A stretch of 41,864 nucleotides of DNA from a virus: positions 1 through 41,864 of the IMG/VR virus record IMGVR_UViG_3300043788_000031; one strand, written 5' to 3'. Positions within the stretch are counted from its first letter, which is position 1. Each line of letters starts with the position of its first letter. Below, in pieces: positions 1 through 8,270 of this stretch. The notes beneath the pieces were generated by a model that was given only the letters and a program-made list of their open reading frames with translations, did not search any database and had not been told where the DNA came from. Made by a program: the position numbers and the translations under genes.

Positions 1-88
1 CCAGCTTCAGCAGATGCATGCGCTGTTCCTGCAACTCTTCAGCCGCCTTGGCTACAATGGCCTCGTCTTTGCTCTTCGCGCCGCTCAT
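1..88 (-). CDS. Hypothetical protein, N-terminal fragment (runs off left edge)
   Basis: The start codon shares its A with the TAA stop of the upstream gene (TAATG), a typical coupled start here. About 29 residues are visible, beginning MSGAKSKDEAIVAK and continuing with a charged, helix-prone stretch rich in Ala, Glu and Lys. No family is recognisable from this much. A second in-frame ATG lies 9 bases upstream at position 97, but the coupled start is preferred. The gene continues leftward out of the window. Confidence 0.6.
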   Translation of the reverse strand, partial: MSGAKSKDEAIVAKAAEELQEQRMHLLKL

Positions 89-549
89 TACAGCCATCCT
101 CGAATGCGTTTGGCCTGATCCACGGTTAATTTTTCGTGGATATCAGTATCCGTGACCGTCGCCAGGTACACCAGGTTGTACGGATCGCGCGGGCCGCCGT
201 CCACGTCCAACAGCACCGGGCGGCGCTGACCCTGATGCTTGCCGAGCGCGACCCAGTCGCCAATCTTCGGCGCCTCGGTCTCTTTGGAATAATCCAGGCC
301 CGGCGTGTTTGCGCTGTACGACAGCGTGCCACGATGCACGAGGATGCCATGATGGGTGTTGTCCATCGTGGTCAGGATGCTCTCGATGGTGAAGTCGAGC
401 AGCCCCTGCTTGGTGCGCGGCTCGGCCAGCCAAACGATGTTGTAGAACAGGAGCGACTTCGGAACCAGCTCCAGAAGGGCTGGCGTGATGACCTGCTCGC
501 CCTCGACCTTGACGTACTTCCCGGCTTTCTTCTCGATTCGAAACATCAT
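88..549 (-). CDS. Hypothetical protein, 153 aa
   Basis: I do not recognise the family. The protein is soluble and mixed alpha/beta, with a basic start (MMFRIEKKAGKYVKV) and no membrane segment or cysteine motif. Its start overlaps the stop of the preceding gene by ATGA, and its stop is coupled to the next start. It lies in the small-gene run downstream of portal and dnaQ, where phages often carry minor structural or accessory genes, but nothing in the sequence fixes a role. Confidence 0.65.
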   Translation of the reverse strand: MMFRIEKKAGKYVKVEGEQVITPALLELVPKSLLFYNIVWLAEPRTKQGLLDFTIESILTTMDNTHHGILVHRGTLSYSANTPGLDYSKETEAPKIGDWVALGKHQGQRRPVLLDVDGGPRDPYNLVYLATVTDTDIHEKLTVDQAKRIRGWL

Positions 550-827
550 CCACCCCAGCTTCGTGCGTTTGGCCGGCGCCGCGGTGGCACCGGGTCTTCA
601 GGTTCATCGTTGTCGGCGCCCGTGGCGTCATCATCGTCGACATCCTCTTCGCGCAGCTTGAGGATCTCGTCCATCTCTTTGGCCACCCACTCCAGCGCCT
701 TGGCGCGCGCCACGAGCGCCTCGCGACGCTCCAGTGTCAGGCCGTGCTGTGTGCCGTTGGCGAGGATGGACTTGGTGCGCTCCACGTTGATTCGCTTGCG
801 GAGCATCTCTACGAATTTCTCAAGCAT
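546..827 (-). CDS. Hypothetical helical protein with acidic tail, 93 aa
   Basis: The first 60 residues are strongly helical and charged (MLEKFVEMLRKRINVERTK and onward), consistent with a helical hairpin or coiled coil. An Asp/Glu-rich stretch (around residues 61-78) and a Pro/Arg tail follow. The start overlaps the upstream stop by one base (TGATG) and the stop overlaps the next start (ATGA). Such small helical acidic proteins in a capsid-side operon can be scaffolding or head accessory proteins, but this is only a guess. Confidence 0.65.
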   Translation of the reverse strand: MLEKFVEMLRKRINVERTKSILANGTQHGLTLERREALVARAKALEWVAKEMDEILKLREEDVDDDDATGADNDEPEDPVPPRRRPNARSWGG

Positions 828-1270
828 CAGTTCAGCTTCTTCTTGTCAGATGACGGCGTGTTTTCCTGGATATCGGAAACTGCTTTAGAAAGCGTGTCGT
901 CTCCGGTCTGATCAACCATCACCGGCTTGCGCCCCTGAAGAGCCATGTCATCCATGATCTTTTTTATATAGGTGGCCACGGCTTCTGGACTGCGCACGCC
1001 GAATCGCAACTGATAGGCGAGACTGATCGTGAGGATACAGCGAACCGTCAACAGAACCTCAAAGCAATGAACGGCGTCAGCCGTCTTGGCGTAGCTGGGT
1101 TGAAACCCAATCGCCAGGTTGAACCAGTCGCCCTGGGGTCCGGATGCAAAGAAGCGCACGAATGTGCCCCACTTGGCCCATCTGTATCCAATGAATACCT
1201 GCAGAATGGGATCCATCCCGCCGATGAAGTTGAAGCCTGGCTTGCTGCCGTCTGTCTGGACGTGGATCAC
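827..1270 (-). CDS. Hypothetical protein, 147 aa, GTG start
   Basis: The start is GTG overlapping the preceding TGA stop (GTGA), so initiation is probably by translational coupling. The middle of the protein (about residues 20-95) is rich in aromatic and hydrophobic residues, with one moderately hydrophobic stretch near residues 70-90 (FEVLLTVRCILTISLAYQL) that could be a membrane segment or a buried helix. The C-terminus is charged and ends in lysines. No family recognised. Confidence 0.65.
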   Translation of the reverse strand: MIHVQTDGSKPGFNFIGGMDPILQVFIGYRWAKWGTFVRFFASGPQGDWFNLAIGFQPSYAKTADAVHCFEVLLTVRCILTISLAYQLRFGVRSPEAVATYIKKIMDDMALQGRKPVMVDQTGDDTLSKAVSDIQENTPSSDKKKLN

Positions 1271-1545
1271 TGGCTGTAACCGTTCCCGAATTGGAGAATG
1301 CCGCGGGCTAGTTGACGACGACGCCGAGCCTTCTCACGTTCACCCTGGTGTGGCGTGTACACACTGGCGCCGTACCGTATGCGCCGGGCCTTGATAGCGG
1401 CTCGCTTTTCAGCCCACAAATGGTTGCGCTCACCACTGGCCTTGGCCAGCTGCTCTGCCAGCATGTCTTGAGCGGCCCGCTTCGCATCGCGCAGCTTTTC
1501 CTTCGTCTGGCGCCAAAGGGAATCAATCTTTTTGAGCGTCGACAT
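1267..1545 (-). CDS. Hypothetical basic helical protein, 92 aa
   Basis: Almost entirely charged helix with many Arg, Lys, Ala and Glu residues (for example MSTLKKIDSLWRQTKEKLRD at the start) and a basic cluster around residue 75. This fits a nucleic-acid-binding or coiled-coil accessory protein, but no family is recognised. It starts one base downstream of the previous stop and ends by overlapping the next gene's GTG start, so it is part of the same leftward operon. Confidence 0.6.
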   Translation of the reverse strand: MSTLKKIDSLWRQTKEKLRDAKRAAQDMLAEQLAKASGERNHLWAEKRAAIKARRIRYGASVYTPHQGEREKARRRRQLARGILQFGNGYSQ

Positions 1546-1546
1546 C

Positions 1547-1771
1547 TCACCCTCCGGCCGCCGCTGCGGCCCGTGTATTTTCGCTCATGGTGAAGCTCTG
1601 GTTGCTTCCGGCCATGTACAGCCGTCGTAGAAACGCAATGACCCCATCGTGGTCTGTGCCAAGCTCAGTTGCTGCACCGGCCAGGTGGGTGGGTGAGATA
1701 CCAGATCCACCCATCTTGCGTTTGATGAGAAACGCCTGTGCTGCTCGCTTCTCTGCTGCTGAGACTGCCAT
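1547..1771 (-). CDS. Hypothetical protein, 74 aa
   Basis: Small protein beginning MAVSAAEKRAAQAFLIKRKM, with a helical first half, a second helix near residues 40-55 and an alanine-rich end. It sits four bases after the dnaQ stop and one base before the next gene. No motif, cysteine pair or membrane segment is visible. The tight spacing on both sides is the main support for it being a real gene. Confidence 0.6.
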   Translation of the reverse strand: MAVSAAEKRAAQAFLIKRKMGGSGISPTHLAGAATELGTDHDGVIAFLRRLYMAGSNQSFTMSENTRAAAAAGG

Positions 1772-1775
1772 TGGT

Positions 1776-2432
1776 TCACCATACTTCCCGCTTGAGCATC
1801 TTGCAATAGTCTTCGTGCGCCTTTTGCTCTTCAGGGCTCACTTTGCTGAGGGTCAGACCATTGGGCCGGTACGCGATTATACCCCGACCCTCTGGGACCG
1901 GCGGCGCATCGTAGGTCATCACCTTCTGGCCAGCGGTCAGCGCCAGGTAGATCTCTGCCAGCATCTGAGTGTCCACCAGGGCTCCGTGCAGCCCATTACG
2001 GCGGTCCGGAACCTCAAGGCGCTGCGCCACATGGTCCAGGGTGTTGCGCTTGCCTGGCCAGCGCTTGCGCGCCATGGCGAGGGTATCGATGACGTGGATC
2101 TGGATGCGCTCGCCCCCGGCCACGCGGGCGATCTCCTCATCTAGGAATCGCATGTCGAATGGCGCGTTGTGCGCAATCAGGTCGTGGGCGCCGCGGATGA
2201 ACTCGGCGAAGTCGTTGTAGATTTCCTTGAAGGTTGGCTTGTCCTTTAGGAACTCATCCCTAATCCCGTGGATGGCTGCGGCACCCTCGCTGACGCGGCA
2301 CCGCGGCTTGACGTATGTGTGGTAGGTCCGACCGACCTTGCGGTCGATGATCTCTACGCAAGCGATCTCGATGATCGACTCGCGCCCCGGCTCCAGGCCG
2401 GTAGTCTCGGTATCAAGGCAGACTTGACGCAT
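1776..2432 (-). CDS. dnaQ: DnaQ-like 3'-5' exonuclease (Pol III epsilon-type)
   Basis: A DEDDh proofreading exonuclease of 218 aa. Visible catalytic residues are D7 and E9 (LDTETTG), D93 in AHNAPFD, and H149 and D154 in LHGALVDTQ. It aligns with E. coli DnaQ along its length, including HGI-DEFL-DKPTF, ARK-PGKRN-LD and HGAL-D-Q-LAE-YLA-T-GQ. Unlike many phage DEDD nucleases it keeps a QKVMTY segment (169-174) where E. coli epsilon has its clamp-binding QTSMAF, and a C-terminal tail (194-218) resembling the part that binds the polymerase alpha subunit. It sits three bases downstream of the portal gene. No phage polymerase is visible, so acting inside the host Pol III core is a reasonable inference. 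Confidence 0.93.
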   Translation of the reverse strand: MRQVCLDTETTGLEPGRESIIEIACVEIIDRKVGRTYHTYVKPRCRVSEGAAAIHGIRDEFLKDKPTFKEIYNDFAEFIRGAHDLIAHNAPFDMRFLDEEIARVAGGERIQIHVIDTLAMARKRWPGKRNTLDHVAQRLEVPDRRNGLHGALVDTQMLAEIYLALTAGQKVMTYDAPPVPEGRGIIAYRPNGLTLSKVSPEEQKAHEDYCKMLKREVW

Positions 2433-2435
2433 ACG

Positions 2436-4877
2436 CTACTGCGGCGGCGCTGAAGTGCCTTGGGTAAATCCCGGCGCGCCCGATACCGCGGCCATCATGT
2501 TGGGCGTCTGAGCATCCGAAATCAAGCCATTTCGCTGTAGCTCTGCACGCTTCTCGCCATCCTTGCGCTTGATCTCGGCCTGGCTCTCCGAGGCTTCCCG
2601 GGCTATCTTGGCCTGGCTCTCCTGGTCCAGACGGCGGATCTTGGCCTGGCTTTCCGCATCCTTCCCGGCCTCGCTGTTCGGCGGCGGGGGCGGGGCCGGC
2701 GGGGGCGCCACGAACTTGGCGACGGCGCGCGCGATCTGGTTCTCGACATCGATGGGCAACGCCTGCCACTTCTGCTCGGTGTCTGACGGATCGATGAGAG
2801 GCAGCGGGATCTTGGTCTTCTGCTCCAGCTCCAGGCTGATGCGCAGGCGGTACGCCCAAGCAAAGTGCTCGACAATGTGCGCCTTGACGATTGGCACCAG
2901 CTTGTTGACCACGTCCGGATCCTGCATGGCCATGATCTCGGACAGCAGGTTGGTGTGGATCTGGATGTGCGACTCGTGGTCTTGCTCGGCGAACGCCTTG
3001 GTGGCGATGCCGCCCAGCATGGCCTGATTCTCGGTGACCGGATCCATGCGCCGGTCCATGTCATCCGGGAAGTACTCTTCCCACTCAGGCACCTTGAGGG
3101 CCTTGAAGAAGTGCTTCAAGGCCTTGATCTTGGCGCGCCGGTCGAACACATCAGGCGCGCCGCCAACGGTCTGCAGCACGGATTGGCCGATGGCGATGCG
3201 CTGGGTTGAGCTGAAGATGTTCGGGTCGCTGACCGGAATCACGCGCACCTGGCCATCGAAATCGGCGCGGAAGATCTTGCGGCTGGCGTCGAGTACGTCG
3301 TACGGATATTCGTCCGCCGACATGTATCGGTAGTTGGACTCCGCGATCAGCTTGAATTCCTGGCGCGCGCCCAGGTGCAGCCGCTTGTGAATGCCCGAGA
3401 ACACCTTGGAGGATTGCTCGATCAGGGCAACCGTCGTGCCGACCGGCGCGTTGTTCGGCGCGTCGCCTACCATCGCCTCGGTGGTTGATGCGAAGCGCTG
3501 GATACCGTTGACGATGATCTCCAGCGTCTGGAACAGCGCGGGCTCCGGCGCCTTGAATGGCGGCGTGTAGAAGCTCTTGGCCAGCTCCTCGGCTGTCATG
3601 TCTACGTCCTGCCAGACGCCCGGCTGGAAGACGAAGTCGCCAGCCATGCGCGCGTCTCGCGACTTGAAGCCGCCCTGCATGGAGGCGGTTGTGGATCCGT
3701 CCAGGATGGCGCGCAGTGCGCCACCGGCTGCGCGACCCAGGCTGCCGATCAGGTGCAGCAAGCCGAAACCGTAGAAGCCTAGGCCAGGCAGGTACTTGTA
3801 GTGGACAAACCAGACTTCCTTTAGACACTTCGGGTCGTCTTCCTTCCACAGCCGCTGCACGCGCACTACCTGGCCGGTGGTGTACTCCCAGGTGATGACG
3901 TACGGCTTCTTGAAGCGCACGGTGCCGCCCTCGGTCTCCCATTCGAAGTGCCAGTCAGTGTGCGTTTCGCACAGGGTGTAGGTGGTGTCATCAGGATGGC
4001 TCGTCGGGGAACGGCTATCAGCCATGTCCTGCAGGGTCCGGTGGTTTTCGCCTTCTCCGTCTTCAAAGGATTGCTCCGGCAGATCTGCGTCCAGGAAGAA
4101 GCCCTGGTCGACTGCGCGCAGGTAATCGTTCTTCGGCATGGTGTACACGTGGGTGTACCGCGGAGCCGTCGCCAGACTCATGGCGCTGTACGGAACCACC
4201 AAGTCGGTTCCGCGGACGAACCGTGAGCGGGTGGTGCCGGTGATGGGATAGATGGAGACTTTCTTGAACGCGCTGCCAGCGTACGGCAGATAGAACAGCA
4301 TCGAGTCGGTGTCCCAGTAATACTGGTCGTCCTCCTCGGTCAGCTGATAGTTCATGTAGTCTTCGACGCGCTCGCGCTGCTCTTCCTTGTCGTCGGTGTA
4401 GGCGCCCTGGATGATGCACTGCACAGGGCCGGCGGGCGGCAGAAGTTCCTCGACAGCGCGGGCCTGGAACTGGACCATGGCCTCAGCCAGCGCTGGATGG
4501 TTGACCTGGGCGGCGCCCTCGAACGCGGTGCGCTCAAGCGGCACATCCTCCAGACCGATGATCTCCATGCCCATTTCCATCTTGCGCTCCCACTGCTCGC
4601 GGGATTGCACGTCGATGTCATACAGCTCGCGCAGCTGCTGACCGATCAGGAAACGCTCATTGTCGTCGAGTTTGTCGACGAGATTCATGTCGAACTTGTC
4701 GGGGCGCGCCTTCTCGTCTTCCTCGGCCTGGTGCGCTAGAGCCTGGACATCGTCATCATCCAGGTTATCTTCCTCGTCGAGCACCACAAGCGCGTTCTGA
4801 CCCTGGGGCGAGCCTTCCTCGTCCTCGGGCATGCCCTGCATGTCGCTGTAGTAATCGCCGCGGTTCTTGCTGGCCAT
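2436..4877 (-). CDS. Portal protein
   Basis: The 813-residue protein is encoded downstream of the large terminase and has the size of the large podovirus portals (P22 and N4 types are 700-800 aa). The first 60 residues are acidic. The body has the mixed alpha/beta pattern of portals, and the region after about residue 690 is a proline stretch followed by a charged helix with an 11-residue period. It would form the dodecameric vertex through which DNA is packaged and ejected. Start ATG is preceded by AGAGG. The assignment rests on context, length and overall look rather than one decisive motif. Alternative: another head-vertex protein, less likely. Confidence 0.82.
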   Translation of the reverse strand: MASKNRGDYYSDMQGMPEDEEGSPQGQNALVVLDEEDNLDDDDVQALAHQAEEDEKARPDKFDMNLVDKLDDNERFLIGQQLRELYDIDVQSREQWERKMEMGMEIIGLEDVPLERTAFEGAAQVNHPALAEAMVQFQARAVEELLPPAGPVQCIIQGAYTDDKEEQRERVEDYMNYQLTEEDDQYYWDTDSMLFYLPYAGSAFKKVSIYPITGTTRSRFVRGTDLVVPYSAMSLATAPRYTHVYTMPKNDYLRAVDQGFFLDADLPEQSFEDGEGENHRTLQDMADSRSPTSHPDDTTYTLCETHTDWHFEWETEGGTVRFKKPYVITWEYTTGQVVRVQRLWKEDDPKCLKEVWFVHYKYLPGLGFYGFGLLHLIGSLGRAAGGALRAILDGSTTASMQGGFKSRDARMAGDFVFQPGVWQDVDMTAEELAKSFYTPPFKAPEPALFQTLEIIVNGIQRFASTTEAMVGDAPNNAPVGTTVALIEQSSKVFSGIHKRLHLGARQEFKLIAESNYRYMSADEYPYDVLDASRKIFRADFDGQVRVIPVSDPNIFSSTQRIAIGQSVLQTVGGAPDVFDRRAKIKALKHFFKALKVPEWEEYFPDDMDRRMDPVTENQAMLGGIATKAFAEQDHESHIQIHTNLLSEIMAMQDPDVVNKLVPIVKAHIVEHFAWAYRLRISLELEQKTKIPLPLIDPSDTEQKWQALPIDVENQIARAVAKFVAPPPAPPPPPNSEAGKDAESQAKIRRLDQESQAKIAREASESQAEIKRKDGEKRAELQRNGLISDAQTPNMMAAVSGAPGFTQGTSAPPQ
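2572..2655 (-). repeat. 33-bp tandem repeat encoding an 11-residue coiled-coil repeat in portal
   Basis: An 18-base near-identical segment occurs at 2572-2589, 2605-2622 and 2638-2655, exactly 33 bp apart. It encodes ESQAKI-type hendecads (ESQAKIRRLDQ, ESQAKIAREAS, ESQAEIKRKDG) near the C-terminus of the portal. Period 11 is typical of a right-handed coiled coil, here probably the distal barrel or crown helix. The repeats are read in one frame, so protein-level duplication explains them. Confidence 0.8.
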
Positions 4878-4928
4878 CTCTAACCTCTAGGCCGAGCTGA
4901 GACGCCGGCACCGAGAGTTTAACAGAAC

Positions 4929-5171
4929 TCACCCATAGGCCTCGTCGACTGCCTGGTCGATCTCCCGACCCATCAGCTTGTAGGCCATCAACAGATTGGG
5001 CAGGTCGTTGCGCGGATCGTAGGTGCGAAAGTTCACCGACTCCTCATTCCCATCCACCTCGACCGTAAGGATCAGCAGCTGCTTGATATTGGGCTCGCGG
5101 GCCCGAAGGTCGTCAGCAATCTCCGCGATGACGGAAACCTTGTGCCGCTTGATCTGAATTATCTTAGCCAT
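4929..5171 (-). CDS. Hypothetical protein, 80 aa
   Basis: Lies between large terminase and portal, overlapping the terminase stop by 8 bases. The sequence begins MAKIIQIKRHKVSVIAEIAD and looks like a small alpha/beta fold with a charged C-terminal helix. A 51-base gap follows before the portal start. No family recognised. Its location between terL and portal suggests a packaging or head-assembly accessory, which is inference from position only. Confidence 0.65.
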   Translation of the reverse strand: MAKIIQIKRHKVSVIAEIADDLRAREPNIKQLLILTVEVDGNEESVNFRTYDPRNDLPNLLMAYKLMGREIDQAVDEAYG

Positions 5172-6750
5172 AGATGGATCCCCTGCGTCGTTTGTACAAT
5201 CGTACGCTACCGTCCGGATCCTCCTCCTCCCAGGTAGTCAGCTCGCGGCGGCGGCGCAACCACATGGCTGCCTGACACACGGTGGTGGCCAAGTCATCGT
5301 TCGTGCCGCCAGGCACCTTGGCGCATTCGTCCAAGATATCCTCCATGATCTGCTTTTCCTCGTCCTTGTGGTCGTCGGGCATGTACCAAACCAGGCCCTG
5401 CTCGAACACCGGCGAGGCCAGCTCGGCGCGCTCCTTCATGTCAATTTTGACGCGGCCGCCGTGGTCGAGCCGCACCGGGCTCACCCGCATGCCGGCGCGG
5501 CGAAAGTCCTGGATCAGGGAGATGCCGCTGACCTTCTGCTCGATCAGCACGGTGTCAGGCTGGATGGTCTCGTATGCGGACTTGGCGACGCGCCGCAGCT
5601 TCCAGTAGGGAACCTGTCCGCGCCAGGCCCCGAACAGGATCAGATTCTGCTCCCCCGTCGGCTGCCCTTCCTCATTTCGCCGAACGAAGAGACCCCAGTC
5701 GGTGCGCGCGCTGTAGTCTGCCGTCTGGGTATCCTTGAGCGCGGTGTCCCAGCTGCTGAAGATGTACTCGCACATGGGGGCCGGACCCTCCCACACCCTC
5801 CAGAACTCGCGTTTGAGGATCTGTCCACCGCCGGCCTTGGGATCCTGGTTGAACTGCAACTGGTACTTGTAGCCCACCATCTTCTTCTTGAGGCGGGCTG
5901 TCGACTTGGCGTTCAGCCTGTCCGGGCACAGCAGTTCGCCAGTCTTCTTGCGCGGGTCCTTCCACTTGCGCTTGGTCTTCAGGTTGACGGTCACACACCG
6001 GCGCTTCGGGTCGAACTCGTTCGGAAGCACTAGGTGGACGATTTCGCTCATGTCCTCATTGCGCATCACGTGGCCGAACAGATCGTCTTCGTGTGTGCGC
6101 TGCCCGATCAGCATCCAGCTGTCGACGTTCTGCTGGTTGAGACGGGACGCCATCGTGTTGTCCCAGAAGTTGTGCACCTCGGTGCGGGTGATGTCGGACT
6201 CGGTCTCCAGCACGTTGTGGGGGTCGTCGATGCTGACGCGGTTGCCACCTTCGCCGGTGGCGGCAGCCTGCGTAGCGGTGATGACGCGGCGGCCGCCCTT
6301 GTCGTTGGCGTACTGACTGGCCGTGGATTCGTCCTTCATCAGGCTGAAGCGGTCGCCCCACCGCTCGCGATACCACTTGGAGGTCAGCAGCCGGCGCGCC
6401 TTGGCTGAGTCGCGGCGCGACAGCTGCAAGGCATAGGACGCCGTCAGCCACTGCACCTCAGGGTGATCGATCCACTCCCATGCAGGCCACAGCACGCTGC
6501 ACAAGGTGGACTTGGACATGCGCGGCGGGATGTTGATCATCAGGAAGCGGATCTGGCCCAGGCTGATCCAGGTCAGGTGCTCGGCGATGGCTTCGTTGTG
6601 CCAGCCCCACACCAGGGGCGCCGGGTCAACCTGGGGCCACGCATCGCAGGCGAAATAGCCGAACTCCCGGCGCGCCATCTCCATGCGCACCTGGGTATAG
6701 GAGACCACCGTCTTCTGCGGTGGCACCCAGATCTGGTTAGTCGCGTTCAA
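5164..6750 (-). CDS. terL: Terminase large subunit
   Basis: The DNA-packaging motor and nuclease, 528 aa. The ATPase domain has a Walker A-like PPRMSKST (75-82; the usual PPRHGKS has Gly where this has Ser) and a Walker B ending in D175-D176 (VSIDDPH). The RNase H-like nuclease domain shows D335 (SSWDTALKD), E404 (VLIEQKVSG) and D485/D486 (GTNDDLATT). The longest frame starts at a TTG; an in-frame GTG-ATG cluster about 20 residues in could be the true start, as no strong ribosome site precedes the TTG. The gene overlaps both neighbours and lies upstream of portal, as is usual. Confidence 0.93.
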   Translation of the reverse strand: MNATNQIWVPPQKTVVSYTQVRMEMARREFGYFACDAWPQVDPAPLVWGWHNEAIAEHLTWISLGQIRFLMINIPPRMSKSTLCSVLWPAWEWIDHPEVQWLTASYALQLSRRDSAKARRLLTSKWYRERWGDRFSLMKDESTASQYANDKGGRRVITATQAAATGEGGNRVSIDDPHNVLETESDITRTEVHNFWDNTMASRLNQQNVDSWMLIGQRTHEDDLFGHVMRNEDMSEIVHLVLPNEFDPKRRCVTVNLKTKRKWKDPRKKTGELLCPDRLNAKSTARLKKKMVGYKYQLQFNQDPKAGGGQILKREFWRVWEGPAPMCEYIFSSWDTALKDTQTADYSARTDWGLFVRRNEEGQPTGEQNLILFGAWRGQVPYWKLRRVAKSAYETIQPDTVLIEQKVSGISLIQDFRRAGMRVSPVRLDHGGRVKIDMKERAELASPVFEQGLVWYMPDDHKDEEKQIMEDILDECAKVPGGTNDDLATTVCQAAMWLRRRRELTTWEEEDPDGSVRLYKRRRGSIYG

Positions 6751-6943
6751 TTACGTTCGGAGGGGCGGCATCCTGTCGTTCTTCTGCCGCCACTATCTTT
6801 GCGTAATCTGCAGGCTCTTGTGGCTGCTTGATCGGGTTGTCGAACGACCCCTTGGGGGCATTCGGCGCTGGTGAATAGACGCTGGTCTTCCGCGTCGGTG
6901 CGGCAGCCTTGATCTGCTTCGGTGTGGGGACGCCGCCAGGCAT
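6737..6943 (-). CDS. Hypothetical protein, 68 aa
   Basis: A short, probably disordered protein rich in Pro, Ala and Lys (start MPGGVPTPKQIKAAAPTRKT), immediately upstream of and overlapping terL by 14 bases. It starts two bases after the stop of the preceding gene. No family recognised. Low-complexity proteins at this position are common and may accompany head assembly, but no role can be read from the sequence. Confidence 0.55.
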   Translation of the reverse strand: MPGGVPTPKQIKAAAPTRKTSVYSPAPNAPKGSFDNPIKQPQEPADYAKIVAAEERQDAAPPNVIERD

Positions 6944-6945
6944 GG

Positions 6946-7245
6946 CTAGTGATCCATGCTCGCGATGGCCTTGTCGATCTGGCTCGGCGCTTCGGACACC
7001 GTGTTCACCGCGTTTGCGGCGCTCAGGTCCTTGGTCGCGGTGTCAGTGCCGGTCGGCGTGGGAGAGGTGTCGCGCCGGACGGTCGGCGTCGAGGTCTGCG
7101 CAGGCTTCTGGGACGCCCTTGCGGCAGCCGCACTGGCGGCACCACGCTGAGCAGACTTGTAGAATGACTTGGCTGAATCGACAGCGTCGCCGATCTTCTC
7201 GGAGGCGGTGTTGGTCAGTGATTCCCAGGCAGAACGACTTGGCAT
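6946..7245 (-). CDS. Hypothetical Ala/Ser/Thr-rich protein, 99 aa
   Basis: The N-terminal 45 residues could form a helix (MPSRSAWESLTNTASEKIGD). The rest is a Thr/Pro/Ser-rich linker followed by a short C-terminal helix. A GGGGA ribosome site lies upstream of the ATG. A 45-base gap separates it from the preceding gene; it contains a small hairpin (GCGGC/GCCGC stem) without a T-run. No family recognised. Confidence 0.55.
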   Translation of the reverse strand: MPSRSAWESLTNTASEKIGDAVDSAKSFYKSAQRGAASAAAARASQKPAQTSTPTVRRDTSPTPTGTDTATKDLSAANAVNTVSEAPSQIDKAIASMDH

Positions 7246-7290
7246 TGTGGCTTCCCCGCGGCTCTGGTGGCCGCTTGAGACGCCATCATA

Positions 7291-7752
7291 TCACGTCGAT
7301 CTGTAGCTCTGGGTCATGGCCCAAAACGCCGCCTGGGCCAGCAGGATCTGTCCAACGGCATCGTGAGAGGGGAGCCCGCGAATGAGGCCCAGCTGGCTGG
7401 TCTCTGGGATCAGGATGTTGGCCGGAGAGTGATTGGCGGTCCACAGCAGCGTGCGGATGCCGGCCTCCTGGGTCTTGCGCCACTTCACGTGGCGGTCGTA
7501 GGCCTCCCACTCGTGTCGCATGCCGGTCAGGAGCCACTCCGATTCAGCCCAGATCATGGCGCGGTTTCCCAGGTGCTTGTCGACGAACTCGTCGATCATG
7601 TCCATGCCCTGGTGGTCGGTCACCAGATCCCAGTCCACGTCAACGTAGCGCGTGGTGTCCTGCAGGATAGCAATCGCCTCTTCCGGAGGCCGACCGAACT
7701 CGAATCGAATCGCCGTGCAGTGTCCCTTCCCGGAAGCCATCATCACGTTCAT
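7291..7752 (-). CDS. Hypothetical protein, 153 aa
   Basis: The start chosen is the ATG coupled to the upstream stop (TGATG); a longer reading to 7809 would lie inside the peptidase gene. The sequence is mixed alpha/beta with several Asp, Trp and His residues (VDVDWDLVTDHQGMDMID; WAESEWLLTGM) and alternates strands and helices in a way reminiscent of RNase H-like folds. I cannot place it in a family. It follows the HslV-like peptidase gene directly, so the two may be expressed together. Confidence 0.65.
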   Translation of the reverse strand: MNVMMASGKGHCTAIRFEFGRPPEEAIAILQDTTRYVDVDWDLVTDHQGMDMIDEFVDKHLGNRAMIWAESEWLLTGMRHEWEAYDRHVKWRKTQEAGIRTLLWTANHSPANILIPETSQLGLIRGLPSHDAVGQILLAQAAFWAMTQSYRST

Positions 7753-8270
7753 CAGATCGGATCCTCGATCACGCCAGGGCTCATGTCCACGAACGGACCT
7801 GCCGTCCACGGATCCACCAGGGACGCGATGATCACGGCCTGCTTGGCGGTCAGCTTCTCGGAGGCGTGCATGGCGCCCATCGCCGCCTTCGCCCCGCTGC
7901 CAATGGCGTAGAAGCCGTAGTTGGCATCCAGGTCAATGATCTCCGGCACCCAGTACGAATCGTACTGCACCAGCTGACCCTCCGGGGTCAGAACCAGGAT
8001 GAACAGATCGTCGTTCTCGGTATTGGTCTCGATCACGTCGGGGCGCGAGATGTCGCTGTAAAGCGGCAGCCCATTCTTGCCGAGGTTCTCATCCGCCCAT
8101 CGAAAAAATACCAGACCCGGGCCGTTCTCTCCGCTGGCCCCAACCAGGCAGCCGTTCTTCAGCCTGAAGATCTTCTTGACGCTGAACATCCGGTCGCCGC
8201 CGGCATCACTCGAAACGGTGAGACGGGAATCGGCGGCCATGCGGCCGTGACGGACAACGATGGTGGTCAT
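7752..8270 (-). CDS. HslV-like Ntn-hydrolase (proteasome-type peptidase)
   Basis: Starts MTTIVVRHGRMAADSRLT, so removal of Met exposes an N-terminal Thr like the catalytic Thr of HslV (TTIV). Further matches to bacterial HslV are AADSRLT (Asp14, the active-site Asp), SVKKIFRL (Lys32/33, the active-site Lys) and YAIGSGAKAAMGAMHA near residue 120, matching the HslV AIGSGG-YA-AAA helix. Length (172 aa) is close to HslV (176 aa). No HslU-type ATPase is present in the window, so it could pair with host HslU or act alone. Known proteasome-fold phage proteins exist, but their roles are unclear. Overlaps the RNA ligase gene by ATGA. Confidence 0.82.
   Translation of the reverse strand: MTTIVVRHGRMAADSRLTVSSDAGGDRMFSVKKIFRLKNGCLVGASGENGPGLVFFRWADENLGKNGLPLYSDISRPDVIETNTENDDLFILVLTPEGQLVQYDSYWVPEIIDLDANYGFYAIGSGAKAAMGAMHASEKLTAKQAVIIASLVDPWTAGPFVDMSPGVIEDPI

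Noticed and set aside
7246-7290. Hairpin as rho-independent terminator
   Set aside because: The stem is only 5 bp and is not followed by a T-run on either strand.
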